Positions 53,349-62,082 of a DNA stretch of 64,000 bases are shown in pieces. This DNA comes from JAAYPI01 sp963668615. GTDB lineage: Bacteria > Bacteroidota > Bacteroidia > Bacteroidales > Paludibacteraceae. The notes under the pieces are model-generated. The model was not told the DNA's origin. It saw only the letters and a list, made by a program, of their open reading frames with translations, and ran no database searches. A program made the translations under genes and the position numbers. Positions within the stretch are counted from its first letter, which is position 1; every line of letters begins with the position of its first letter. Location of the stretch: positions 1 through 64,000 of the forward strand of contig CAXXCL010000003.1 of the NCBI GenBank assembly GCA_963668615.2, read 5' to 3'.

Positions 53349-54377
53349 ATGAAAAAAATATTATTCATACTGTGTTTTTGTGTGTTTTCTACACAACTAT
53401 TTTCTCAAGAAAAAAAAGAACATCCATTGTATTGCGTTGCATTTTACAACTTGGAAAACCTATTTGATACAATCAGTGGTGCTAACGACAAAGAATACAC
53501 CCCAACAGGATCAAAAGAATGGAATACCGAAAAATATTATTCTAAATTGAAAAAAATGTCATATTGTATTTCAAAGATAGGCAAACAATTTTCACCTATG
53601 GGACCTTCAATTCTAGGAGTAGCAGAAGTCGAAAATAGATCGGTATTGGAAGACTTAGTAAAACAGGAAGCTATAAAGAACGTAAACTACAAAATAGTAC
53701 ATTTTGAAGGACAGGATTATAGGGGTGTTGATTGTGCACTACTCTATAATCCAAGAGATTTTTATGTAACTAATTCTAAAAGTTATCACTTAGTCATGGA
53801 AAATGATACCACTTTTCGCACACGCGACCAACTGCTAGTTTCCGGCATTTTAGGGAATGATGAAATACATATTATAGTAAACCACTGGCCTTCTCGTAGA
53901 GGCGGAGAATTAGCTTCTCGCCCTAAAAGAATAGCTGCTGCAGGACTTGCCAAGCACATATCGGATTCCATTTTGGCAAAAAATCCGGATGCTAAAATCG
54001 TCATTATGGGCGATTTAAATGATGATCCTATCAACGAAAGTGTAAAAACAGTACTGAATGCGAAAAAAAAACAAAAAGAAGTTGTTCGAGGAGGGTTATA
54101 TAATTCGACATGGGAATTATATAGCAAAGGAATTGGTTCATTGGCATATGGAGATGAATGGAATTTGTTTGATCAAATTATAATTTCTTCCGGATTAATC
54201 GATAAAGAGGCAAAAACAAATTTGCGATTTGTTAAAGCTGAAATTTTCCAAGCTCCATTTTTAATTCAGCAAGAGGGACAATATAAAGGTTATCCACTGA
54301 GAACCCATGCTGGCGGGGTATATCAAAATGGTTATAGTGACCACTTTCCGTCACTTATTTATTTGACAAAAGAATAA
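53349..54377 (+). CDS. secreted endonuclease/exonuclease/phosphatase family protein
   Basis: 342 residues from the ATG at 53349, preceded by an in-frame TTG that is not needed. Signal peptide MKKILFILCFCVFSTQLFSQ. The EEP fold is complete: VAFYNLENLFDTI (first metal Asn/Glu region), ILGVAEVENRSVLEDLV (metal Glu), YRGVDCALLY, IIVNHWPSRRGGELASRP (catalytic His), IVIMGDLNDDPINESVK (Asp/Asn) and the final NGYSDHFPSLIYLT (Asp-His). The fold cleaves phosphodiesters in DNA or RNA, or phosphate esters of lipids. The N-terminal signal points to the periplasm or outside. It is divergent from the receptor operon with 147 bp between starts. Confidence 0.9.
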   Translation: MKKILFILCFCVFSTQLFSQEKKEHPLYCVAFYNLENLFDTISGANDKEYTPTGSKEWNTEKYYSKLKKMSYCISKIGKQFSPMGPSILGVAEVENRSVLEDLVKQEAIKNVNYKIVHFEGQDYRGVDCALLYNPRDFYVTNSKSYHLVMENDTTFRTRDQLLVSGILGNDEIHIIVNHWPSRRGGELASRPKRIAAAGLAKHISDSILAKNPDAKIVIMGDLNDDPINESVKTVLNAKKKQKEVVRGGLYNSTWELYSKGIGSLAYGDEWNLFDQIIISSGLIDKEAKTNLRFVKAEIFQAPFLIQQEGQYKGYPLRTHAGGVYQNGYSDHFPSLIYLTKE

Positions 54378-54412
54378 TAAATCACATAAAAAGAAAAGCC
54401 GTATCAAAATTT

Positions 54413-54456
54413 GAAGTGCACCCCAAAAGTTAGACAAAACTTTTGGGGTGCACTTC
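54413..54456. repeat. 19-bp perfect inverted repeat resembling IS3-family ends
   Basis: The arms 54413-54431 and 54438-54456 are perfect complements around the loop AGACAA. The arm reads GAAGTGCACCCCAAAAGTT. The G/C pattern CCCCAAAAGTT recalls terminal inverted repeats of IS3-family (IS150 group) elements. No run of T follows the right arm, so it is not a classic terminator, although it could stop transcription between the convergent endonuclease and alaS genes. It may be a fused pair of IS ends or a REP/MITE-like unit. Confidence 0.6.
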
Positions 54457-54472
54457 GCTATTGACTTAAAAA

Positions 54473-57091
54473 TCATCTGATAGAATCTATTACCTTATCC
54501 ATGGCAACATTAATGCCACCGATTCTTTTACCACCCGCAGTGGCAAAAAATGGCTGACCACCACCACTTCCTTCTATTTCAGAAACCACTGACTTAATGA
54601 TATTCGATGCATTTAAACCGCTTTTAACCAATTGATCTGACAATACAACTACAATACTGGCTTTCCCATCAAAATCACTTCCTGAAACAAATAATAGTTT
54701 TTGATCCGAAAATTGTCCCTTTAATTGAAATGCAATGTTTTTAACGATATCGGGAGACTCCTGTGTACGCATAGAAATTACGTTTACCCCATTAATCTCC
54801 ACGACATTTTTAATTAGATTTTCCTTAGTTATTTTCACTCGTTCCTGAACAAACGCATCTAACTGTTTTTTAACATCCGCATTTTCTTGCATAAATTTAG
54901 TGATAACCGCCACTAAATTAGGAGCATTATTAAATAAAGATTGTATTTGTGCCAGCAAATCAGAACGCACATCAATATAGTCTTCTGCTCTTTCACCGGT
55001 AAAAGCTTCTATACGACGAATACCTGCAGCAACTGACGTTTCATAAACAATTTTGACAATACCAATTTCTCCGGTAGAATGAACATGATAACCGCCACAA
55101 AGTTCCACTGAAGAATTAAATTTAACAACACGTACATTTTCACCATATTTTTCACCAAACAAAGCCATAGCTCCCATATTACGTGCTTCTTGAATGGGCA
55201 CTTCGCGGTATTCCTGACAAAGAGCATTTTGACGAATTTTTGCATTCGCCAATTTTTCTACCCTTCTCAACTCATCGGCAGAAACCTTTTGAAAATGTGA
55301 AAAGTCAAAACGCAAAGAATCTTCTGTAACATAAGAACCTTTCTGTTCTACATGTGTACCCAAAACTTCTCGCAAAGATTCATGCAAAATATGCGTAGCT
55401 GTGTGATTGGCAGCAATTTTATTTTTTCTTACACCATTGACGATTGCACGAAAAGAATCATCTAACGACTTAGGCAATTTTTGGCAAATGTGTACAATCA
55501 AGCCATTTTCTTTTTGTGTATTGATAATTTCTATTTTTTCGGAATCAGATTCAATGTAACCGGTATCTCCTACCTGACCTCCCATTTCACCATAAAAAGG
55601 AGTATTATCAAACACCAATTGAAATAACTCTTTATCCTTTTGTTTAATTTTCCGATAACGAAGTATTTGGATATCCATTTCAGTAAAATCGTACCCGCTG
55701 AAAATGGTTTCGCCCTCACGTAAAACTACCCAGTCACTTGTTTCAACGGCTGCGGCATTACGAGCTCTTTCTCGTTGTTTTTGCATTTCTACCTCAAATT
55801 CAGAGACATCCACCTGCAAATTATTTTCTTTTGCAATTAATTCCGTTAAATCCAATGGAAAACCATAAGTATCATACAAAACAAAAACATTTTTACCACT
55901 TATAATATTTTTCTTTTGTAGTTTAGATTCTTCCATTACTTTGTCTAACAAACGAATACCCGTTTCCAGAGTACGTAAAAATGATTCCTCTTCTTCTTTG
56001 ATAACTTTTTCAATCAAATTTTTCTGTCCGTTCAATTCAGGATATGCATTGCCCATACTGTCAATAAGAGATGGCAACAACCTATACATAAAGGCAGAAC
56101 GTTGATTTAAAAAGGTGTATCCGTAACGAACGGCACGACGTAAAATACGACGAATAACATAACCGGCTTTTGCATTAGAAGGTAATTGTCCATCGGTTAT
56201 AGAAAAGGCAATTGTTCTGATGTGGTCGGCGATAACACGCATAGCAATATCTTGTTCAATATTTTTTCCATACTCAACGCCGGCTATCGTAGCCATTTGT
56301 CGAATGATAGGTTGGAAAACATCTGTATCATAATTTGAAGTTTTGCCTTGAATGGCCATACAAAGACGTTCGAATCCCATGCCTGTATCTACATGTGTGC
56401 AAGGTAACTTTTCCAAAGACCCATCGGCTTTTCTGTTAAATTGCATAAACACCAAATTCCATATTTCAATGACCTGAGGATGACTTTCATTTACCAAGCT
56501 TAAACCGGAAACTCTAGCCCGATCTTCCTTACTCCTTAAATCAATGTGTATTTCGGAACACGGACCACAAGGACCCGTATCACCCATTTCCCAAAAATTA
56601 TCTTTTGGAGAACCGTTTATAATTCTATCCTTGGGCAAAAATTGTTCCCAATAACGAGCTGCTTCATTATCTCTTTCCAATCCTTCTTTCGGATTTCCTT
56701 CAAAAACGGTAACATAGAGCAATTCCGGGTTTATTTGAAGAACTTGAACCAAATACTCCCATGCCCATTCAATTGCTTCTTTTTTGAAATAATCTCCAAA
56801 ACTCCAATTACCAAGCATTTCGAACATGGTATGATGGTATGTGTCATGACCTACTTCTTCCAAATCATTATGTTTTCCACTCACACGAAGACATTTTTGT
56901 GAATTGGCTACCCTTTTGTAGGTGGCAGGATGATTTCCCAAAATAATATCTTTAAACTGGTTCATACCTGCATTAGTAAACATCAACGTCGGATCATTTT
57001 TCACCACCATGGGAGCGGAACTTACAATTTTATGCCCTTTCGATGCAAAAAAATCCTTAAAGGATTCTCGAATTTCTTTGGAGGTCTTCAT
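54473..57091 (-). CDS. alaS: alanyl-tRNA synthetase
   Basis: 872 residues, normal. Class II core: APMVVKNDPTLMFTNAGMNQ, KHNDLEEVGHDTYHHTMFEM, GDTGPCGPCSEIHID, HVDTGMGFERLCMAIQGKTS. The editing domain carries the zinc set, with HTATHILH and CGGYHVHSTGEIG. The C-Ala domain ends with GSGGGQPFFATAGGKR. It charges tRNA-Ala and clears mischarged Ser and Gly. The upstream divergent spacer has TAATTTTG on the minus strand at 57138-57145 as a possible -7 box. It is convergent with the endonuclease gene across the inverted repeat. Confidence 0.97.
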   Translation of the reverse strand: MKTSKEIRESFKDFFASKGHKIVSSAPMVVKNDPTLMFTNAGMNQFKDIILGNHPATYKRVANSQKCLRVSGKHNDLEEVGHDTYHHTMFEMLGNWSFGDYFKKEAIEWAWEYLVQVLQINPELLYVTVFEGNPKEGLERDNEAARYWEQFLPKDRIINGSPKDNFWEMGDTGPCGPCSEIHIDLRSKEDRARVSGLSLVNESHPQVIEIWNLVFMQFNRKADGSLEKLPCTHVDTGMGFERLCMAIQGKTSNYDTDVFQPIIRQMATIAGVEYGKNIEQDIAMRVIADHIRTIAFSITDGQLPSNAKAGYVIRRILRRAVRYGYTFLNQRSAFMYRLLPSLIDSMGNAYPELNGQKNLIEKVIKEEEESFLRTLETGIRLLDKVMEESKLQKKNIISGKNVFVLYDTYGFPLDLTELIAKENNLQVDVSEFEVEMQKQRERARNAAAVETSDWVVLREGETIFSGYDFTEMDIQILRYRKIKQKDKELFQLVFDNTPFYGEMGGQVGDTGYIESDSEKIEIINTQKENGLIVHICQKLPKSLDDSFRAIVNGVRKNKIAANHTATHILHESLREVLGTHVEQKGSYVTEDSLRFDFSHFQKVSADELRRVEKLANAKIRQNALCQEYREVPIQEARNMGAMALFGEKYGENVRVVKFNSSVELCGGYHVHSTGEIGIVKIVYETSVAAGIRRIEAFTGERAEDYIDVRSDLLAQIQSLFNNAPNLVAVITKFMQENADVKKQLDAFVQERVKITKENLIKNVVEINGVNVISMRTQESPDIVKNIAFQLKGQFSDQKLLFVSGSDFDGKASIVVVLSDQLVKSGLNASNIIKSVVSEIEGSGGGQPFFATAGGKRIGGINVAMDKVIDSIR

Positions 57092-57189
57092 TTATATTTT
57101 GTCTTAAATGTTATCTTAATTTTATTAAAACGCCCTGCAAAATTAGTATTTTTTTTATTATTTTTGTAGCATTAAAGTATTTTTCAACG

Positions 57190-57197
57190 TACTTTTG
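57190..57197 (+). promoter_or_regulatory. possible -7 box of the M23 peptidase gene
   Basis: TACTTTTG fits TAnnTTTG, 50 bp before the ATG; a second candidate TATTTTTG is at 57159-57166. Confidence 0.4.
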
Positions 57198-57247
57198 CAA
57201 CAATAGAGAATGAACAACCTGTCTGCAAATCAAGGATAACCGAAAGA

Positions 57248-58222
57248 ATGGGAAAAGCTAAGTATCATTTCAACGAAAAAACATTAAAATATGAACGAAT
57301 AGACCACTTACGCAGTCATCAGGTTAAAAAATTTCTTAGTTATTTTGTTTCAAGTTTCTTTTTTGGCATCGTTTTTTTTCTCATCTTTCTTTATACCATC
57401 AAATCTCCTAACGAAAAATACTTAGAATCCGAAAATGAAAGGATTAGCACACAGTATAGACTTATTTCCAGACAACTAGATGATGAATTAGACGTTCTAA
57501 CAAATATCCAAGAACGTGATGACAATTTTTATCGGATTATTTTACAGGTTGACTCAATTCCATCTAAAATAAGAAGGGCAGATTTTTCAGAAACAAACCG
57601 TTACAAAAAACTCGAAGGAATGAGAACTTCGGAAATCGTTATCGAAACTACCCGTAAAATGAATCAGGTATCTCGTATGTTATATATACAATCTAATTCA
57701 TTTGATGAACTCGTAAAATTAGCCAAACAGAACGAGGCAAAACTGGAACACATTCCGGCAATACAACCTGTTGCAAACAAAAATCTCAAAAGAACTGCCT
57801 CCGGGTATGGTTGGCGTATTGATCCAATTTATAAGACTCGCCGTTTTCACCAAGGGATGGACTTTGCGGCTCCTATAGGTACAAAAATTTATGCTACCGG
57901 AAATGGAAAAGTGGTTGCTGCAGGATGGAAACAGGGATATGGAAATGCAGTTATTATTGATCATGGTTTCGGATATGTAACACTATATGGACACATGAGC
58001 AAAATAAAACCTGGATTAAATAATGGATCAAAAGTGGTTCGAGGTGATGTCATAGGGTATGTAGGCAGTACGGGTAAATCAACAGGTCCACATCTTCACT
58101 ACGAGGTTCTGTTCAGAGGTAAAAACCAAAACCCTCAAAACTATTATTATCAAGATTTGTCTCCCAAAGAATACGATAAAATGGTACAAATATCTGCCAA
58201 CTATGGAAATATATTCGACTAA
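57248..58222 (+). CDS. M23 family murein peptidase, membrane-anchored
   Basis: 324 residues. A short cytoplasmic N-terminus, one membrane helix (FVSSFFFGIVFFLIFLYTI), a coiled-coil region (about 58-150, rich in Glu and Arg), then a LytM domain with the zinc ligands in RFHQGMDFAAPIG (His-x3-Asp) and HLHYEVLF, plus YVTLYGHMSKIKPGL. The enzyme would cut peptide cross-links in peptidoglycan, or, as with related coiled-coil M23 proteins, activate amidases. The zinc residues are intact, favouring a real peptidase. It leads a plus-strand run with the MerR gene, which starts 7 bp after its stop. Confidence 0.92.
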   Translation: MGKAKYHFNEKTLKYERIDHLRSHQVKKFLSYFVSSFFFGIVFFLIFLYTIKSPNEKYLESENERISTQYRLISRQLDDELDVLTNIQERDDNFYRIILQVDSIPSKIRRADFSETNRYKKLEGMRTSEIVIETTRKMNQVSRMLYIQSNSFDELVKLAKQNEAKLEHIPAIQPVANKNLKRTASGYGWRIDPIYKTRRFHQGMDFAAPIGTKIYATGNGKVVAAGWKQGYGNAVIIDHGFGYVTLYGHMSKIKPGLNNGSKVVRGDVIGYVGSTGKSTGPHLHYEVLFRGKNQNPQNYYYQDLSPKEYDKMVQISANYGNIFD

Positions 58223-58229
58223 TAAAGAT

Positions 58230-58598
58230 ATGGAAGAAAATATAGAAGAAAATATAGAAGAAAAAAAAGAAAAACTTTATTATTCGATTAATGAAGTGGC
58301 TCAACTTTTTAATGTAAATGCTTCTTTGTTACGCTTTTGGGAAAAGGAATTTACAGTCATAAAGCCAAGAAAAAATGCGAAAGGAACCCGCTTTTATACA
58401 AAAGAGGATATTGATAATATCCGTCTTATATACTTTCTAGTCAAAGAAAAAGGAATGACTTTGGATGGAGCCAGAAAAAAAATAAAAGAGAACAAAAAAG
58501 GGAGCATGAAAAATCTCGAAATTGTCACTGCTTTAAACAACATAAAGAAGCAACTACAAGAAATAAAAAATGAACTCGACAATCTTAATACAATATAA
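58230..58598 (+). CDS. MerR family transcriptional regulator
   Basis: 122 residues from the ATG at 58230; an in-frame start at 58203 would overlap the M23 gene and is less likely. An acidic N-terminus (MEENIEENIEEKKEK) precedes the MerR winged helix: YYSINEVAQLFNVNASLLRF, WEKEFTVIKPRKNAKGTRFY, TKEDIDNIRLIYFLVKEKGM. A C-terminal coiled coil (LNNIKKQLQEIKNELDNL) serves dimerisation. No effector-binding domain or metal Cys follows. Short MerR proteins next to M23 peptidases are usual in Bacteroidota; the target is unknown. The alkaline phosphatase gene starts 5 bp after the stop. Confidence 0.88.
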   Translation: MEENIEENIEEKKEKLYYSINEVAQLFNVNASLLRFWEKEFTVIKPRKNAKGTRFYTKEDIDNIRLIYFLVKEKGMTLDGARKKIKENKKGSMKNLEIVTALNNIKKQLQEIKNELDNLNTI

Positions 58599-58603
58599 AA
58601 AAT

Positions 58604-59671
58604 ATGAAAAAGTTTCTTCTATTCATTCTCCTTTTAAGCTTTTCATTTACAGGAGCTTATTCTGAACAAAAGGTTAAAAATGTAATTTTCCTTATTGGTG
58701 ATGGCATGGGTTTAAATCAAGTGTATGCAGCTATGTCAAAATCCGACATCAAACTAAACATTGAGCGTTGTCAGTCAATAGGATTTTCAAAAACATACTC
58801 TGCAGATAACTACACCACAGATTCTGCTGCTGGTGGCACAGCCCTGTCTTCAGGTACAAAGACGAACAATGGTGTAATAGGCATGAATGCAGACAGTGTT
58901 GCCATACCGTCAATTCTACAAATTGCCAAGCAAAATGAATTATCGACAGGAGTTGTTGTTACAAGCTCTGTAACACATGCCACCCCTGCCTCTTTTCTGG
59001 CTCACCAAATCAACAGAAAAATGGAAGAAGAAATTGCATTGGATATTTTATCTTCGAATGTAGACGTTTTTATTGGCGGAGGAAAAGATTTTTTCACGAA
59101 ACGTAAAGATGGAAAAGATTTGACCAAAGAACTCGCCCAAAAAGGATATGGAATTTATTATACCCTCGAAAGTGCATCGAACTCAAAAAGCAAAAAAATA
59201 GCCGGATTATTTGCTCCTAATGGAATGCCTAGTATGAAAGAAGGGAGAGGCAATATGCTACCCCAATCCACTCAACTAGCTCTTAATACATTAAGCCAAA
59301 ACAAAAAAGGTTTCTTCTTAATGGTAGAAGGTTCACAAATAGATTGGGGTGGACATGCTAATGATATTGATTACATTGTGAACGAAACACTTGATTTCGA
59401 TAAAGCGGTTGGTGTCGCTATGGATTTTGCCGATAAACACAAAGGTACTTTAGTTATTGTAACTGCCGATCACGAAACAGGAGGATTAAGCATCATGAAT
59501 GGAAATAAACAAAAAAAAGAAATTCAAACAGCATTTACCACTACAAACCACTCCTCTGTGCCCGTGCCCATTTATACCTATGGAACAGGAGCCAAACAAT
59601 TTTCCACATTTTTGGAAAACACTGACATAGAGAAAATTCTTCTGAAATTATATAAATTCAGACAAAAATAA
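58604..59671 (+). CDS. alkaline phosphatase, periplasmic
   Basis: 355 residues with a signal peptide (MKKFLLFILLLSFSFTGAYS). Metal and catalytic residues of the alkaline phosphatase family: Asp in FLIGDGMGLNQ, the phosphorylated Ser in TTDSAAGGTALSSGT, Glu/Asp in VEGSQIDWGGHANDI, Asp-His in VTADHETGGLS and the last His in TTNHSSVPVPIYTYG. It releases phosphate from a broad range of monoesters outside the cytoplasm. It is somewhat shorter than E. coli PhoA but complete for the short family members in this phylum. It ends the M23-MerR run, with a shared terminator before the 5'-nucleotidase genes. Confidence 0.93.
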   Translation: MKKFLLFILLLSFSFTGAYSEQKVKNVIFLIGDGMGLNQVYAAMSKSDIKLNIERCQSIGFSKTYSADNYTTDSAAGGTALSSGTKTNNGVIGMNADSVAIPSILQIAKQNELSTGVVVTSSVTHATPASFLAHQINRKMEEEIALDILSSNVDVFIGGGKDFFTKRKDGKDLTKELAQKGYGIYYTLESASNSKSKKIAGLFAPNGMPSMKEGRGNMLPQSTQLALNTLSQNKKGFFLMVEGSQIDWGGHANDIDYIVNETLDFDKAVGVAMDFADKHKGTLVIVTADHETGGLSIMNGNKQKKEIQTAFTTTNHSSVPVPIYTYGTGAKQFSTFLENTDIEKILLKLYKFRQK

Positions 59672-59680
59672 TAATAACCC

Positions 59681-59711
59681 AAAAGCCACATACCAAGTAT
59701 GTGGCTTTTTT
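59681..59711. terminator. bidirectional terminator after alkaline phosphatase
   Basis: AAAAGCCACATAC pairs with GTATGTGGCTTTT around CAA, followed by more T. It lies between two convergent genes. Confidence 0.85.
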
Positions 59712-60532
59712 CATAAATCTATATCAATGCGTCCGAGGTTCAATCCATTTTTACCCATCTGAGAAATAACAACCTCCCGCCCCTCTTTATTCTTTATTTT
59801 TTTATCAACAATCATCTGATGCGTGTGTCCTCCAATAATGATATCTAGGTTAGTTGATTTTAAAGCTACTATTGAATCACAAACTTTATTTGGTTCACCA
59901 CTATATCGGTAACCCAAATGCGAAAGACAAACTACAATATCACATTTTTTTTCATTTTTCAAATAAGCAGCCAATTTGTCAGCAATAGGAAGAGGATTTG
60001 AATAAGTTACACCCTGCATTAAATCTTTATTTATCAATCCTTCCGGATTAACGCCTAAACCAAATACACCAAGTCTTATGCCATTACGTTCTATAACAGT
60101 ATAAGACTTCACAATTCTATTCGAATCAGCTTCGGAAAAATCATAATTAGCAGATAAAACAGTACCTTTAAACTTACTTAATTGCTTTAATAAGGCATCC
60201 GTTCCATTATCAAACTCATGATTTCCTATGTTGATAGCGTCATACCCTAACCTATTCATTATTTCTGTCTCCACTTCACCCTTGAAAAAATTAAAATAGG
60301 CTGTTCCCTGATAAAAATCTCCGGCATCAAACAAAAAAACAGTAGGTTCTTCATCTCTTATTTTTTGGATAGCAACACATCGCAAGGCAGCACCTCCAAC
60401 TCCCGATGTATCCGCTTCAATGGCACTATGTACATCGTTTGTATGTAAAATAACAATATGTCTATCCCTCTTTGTGCAAGAGATCAACAAAATACACAAC
60501 ACTAAAATCGAAATCAATTTATTTTTCTTCAT
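59711..60532 (-). CDS. 5'-nucleotidase, metallophosphatase domain (lipoprotein)
   Basis: 273 residues from the ATG at 60532 (the in-frame ATG at 60544 is also possible). Lipoprotein signal MKKNKLISILVLCILLIS with Cys next. The calcineurin-like metal motifs are complete: ILHTNDVHSAIE, FDAGDFYQG, NIGNHEFDNG, SHLGYRY and IIGGHTHQ. This is only the catalytic half of a standard bifunctional 5'-nucleotidase; the substrate-binding half is encoded by the gene just upstream, overlapping by 14 bp. The pair would hydrolyse nucleotides (or UDP-sugars) on the outside of the inner or outer membrane. The C-terminus ends at RIDIDL, where the linker to the second domain would start. Confidence 0.9.
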   Translation of the reverse strand: MKKNKLISILVLCILLISCTKRDRHIVILHTNDVHSAIEADTSGVGGAALRCVAIQKIRDEEPTVFLFDAGDFYQGTAYFNFFKGEVETEIMNRLGYDAINIGNHEFDNGTDALLKQLSKFKGTVLSANYDFSEADSNRIVKSYTVIERNGIRLGVFGLGVNPEGLINKDLMQGVTYSNPLPIADKLAAYLKNEKKCDIVVCLSHLGYRYSGEPNKVCDSIVALKSTNLDIIIGGHTHQMIVDKKIKNKEGREVVISQMGKNGLNLGRIDIDL

Positions 60533-61298
60533 ACATTCTTCCATCTAATGTAGCCGACACGGAGTCACCTTTTTGGGTAAGTTCTTCGATATGATTACTG
60601 ATTACATCTCTTATTTTCAATGAGGTTTTCCTTTCATTAACATAATGAACAAGAGCCAACATATGATCTTTTCCCGTCAATAAATAATCACTCGTTGCTA
60701 CCTTGTACGTTTTATTTACATCCAACGGAAAATTACCCACTAAAACCTCTACAGCTTTTTCATTTCTCGTGCCAATTTTCATCCCGGCAAAACCTTCTCC
60801 CCCAACAGAAGCTATTTCCTGAGCCAATTGCATCACATATTTGCCTTCCAAGTCAACAATAGAAAAAGTATTTTCAAAAGGCATAACGGCATAAATATTC
60901 CCCACCGTAACATTTCCTCTGCCAATATTACTCCTTAATCCGCCAATATTGACAATTGCAATATCTGTTGGAACTATTTCATTAGCCTTTTCAAGCAGCA
61001 AATCAGCAACAAAATTCGACAACAAACTTTCAGGTCTTCCTGCATTCATATCTTCTTTCGAAAAGCCAATAACTTTATTCAAGCGATTGTCCAAACTATC
61101 CTTGTAGGGAAGAAGAAACTGCGTAATAGTATCACACGAATTGCAAGAATAAGTACTATCCAAAAGAATTGCTTCAGAGAATATTTGCTTTCGATTTTCT
61201 CCCTTTAGAAGAAAAAAAAACATAATTCCTAAAATACAACAGAGCAAAAATGTTACTTTTTTGTATAACAATACATTATTTATGGGTTTCCTTTTCAT
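60519..61298 (-). CDS. 5'-nucleotidase, C-terminal substrate-binding domain, membrane-anchored
   Basis: 259 residues from the ATG at 61298 (an upstream in-frame ATG adds eight residues). One N-terminal membrane helix (VTFLLCCILGIMFFFLL) and then the 5'-nucleotidase C-terminal domain: FSKEDMNAGRPESLLSNFVA, DIAIVNIGGLRSNIGRGNVT, GNIYAVMPFENTFSIVDLEG and KTYKVATSDYLLTGKD. These are the blocks that bind the nucleoside in fused enzymes. It comes first in the operon and overlaps the metallophosphatase gene, the reverse of the domain order in fused proteins. The two products probably form one enzyme in the periplasm. Confidence 0.9.
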   Translation of the reverse strand: MKRKPINNVLLYKKVTFLLCCILGIMFFFLLKGENRKQIFSEAILLDSTYSCNSCDTITQFLLPYKDSLDNRLNKVIGFSKEDMNAGRPESLLSNFVADLLLEKANEIVPTDIAIVNIGGLRSNIGRGNVTVGNIYAVMPFENTFSIVDLEGKYVMQLAQEIASVGGEGFAGMKIGTRNEKAVEVLVGNFPLDVNKTYKVATSDYLLTGKDHMLALVHYVNERKTSLKIRDVISNHIEELTQKGDSVSATLDGRMYEEK

Positions 61299-61470
61299 AC
61301 TCCTTAATTTACGAAATTGCAAAAATGAAATTTCAAACTACAAATACGTTTTTGCGAAATCTAAAACGACTTTACACTTTCATTCCCTTCTTTGTAGACT
61401 AGATTATTGCAAAGAAACAGTTTTCACTGCAAAAAAACAAGCCAACATTCGAAAAATACAGTTCTACCTA

Positions 61471-61502
61471 TTTGCAAAACAAAAAAAAAAGTGATACATT
61501 TG
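61471..61502 (+). promoter_or_regulatory. rplS promoter
   Basis: TTTG (61471-61474), 20 nt, TACATTTG (61495-61502): full consensus. Leader of about 80 nt. Confidence 0.75.
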
Positions 61503-61588
61503 CAGTCGTTTTTGGCGTAATCTCTTACAAGAACATAGGAGTCTGTAATATTGCGTCGTAATGTTGAATCTAAAAAAAACAAGTTAAA

Positions 61589-61939
61589 ATGGATTTAATC
61601 AAAGTTGCAGAAGCTTCTTTCGCCACAGAGCAAAAAGAAATGCCAACATTCAAAAGTGGCGATACCATCACGGTTTCATACAAAATCATTGAAGGTTCTA
61701 AAGAACGTGTACAGCAATACAGAGGTGTTGTTATCAAGATTGTGGGACACGGGGACAAAAAACGTTTTACAGTACGTAAAATTTCTGAAAATATTGGTGT
61801 AGAAAGAGTTTTCCCTATGGATTCTCCTTTTATCAGTGATATAGAAGTAAACAAATATGGAAAAGTCCGTAGAGCCAAATTGTATTACTTAAGAAATCTA
61901 ACAGGTAAAAAAGCAAGAATCAAAGAAAGAAGAATCTGA
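61589..61939 (+). CDS. rplS: 50S ribosomal protein L19 (bL19)
   Basis: 116 residues, MDLIKVAEASFATEQKEMPT, then FKSGDTITVSYKIIEGSKER and FTVRKISENIGVERVFPMDS, ending KKARIKERRI. It sits at the interface of the two ribosomal subunits. Single-gene unit with its own strong promoter and terminator; trmD and rimM, its neighbours in other phyla, are absent. Confidence 0.97.
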   Translation: MDLIKVAEASFATEQKEMPTFKSGDTITVSYKIIEGSKERVQQYRGVVIKIVGHGDKKRFTVRKISENIGVERVFPMDSPFISDIEVNKYGKVRRAKLYYLRNLTGKKARIKERRI

Positions 61940-61960
61940 TTCTTTGAAAAGACATATGAC

Positions 61961-61994
61961 AAGGTGGAGTGATGTAATTACTCCACCTTTTTTT
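61961..61994 (+). terminator. rplS terminator
   Basis: AAGGTGGAGT (61961-61970) pairs with ACTCCACCTT (61980-61989), then T run. Confidence 0.9.
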
Positions 61995-62035
61995 GTATCT
62001 TTACAGGCTTTAAAAAGTGAAAAAAATAAAATTAT

Positions 62036-62066
62036 TTTGTTTTCCATTTATATTTCTATATTTTTG
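62036..62066 (+). promoter_or_regulatory. promoter of the coiled-coil/zapA pair
   Basis: TTTG (62036-62039), 19 nt, TATTTTTG (62059-62066). The ATG at 62083 follows after a very short leader. Confidence 0.65.
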
Positions 62067-62082
62067 TATAGATTTTACGAAA

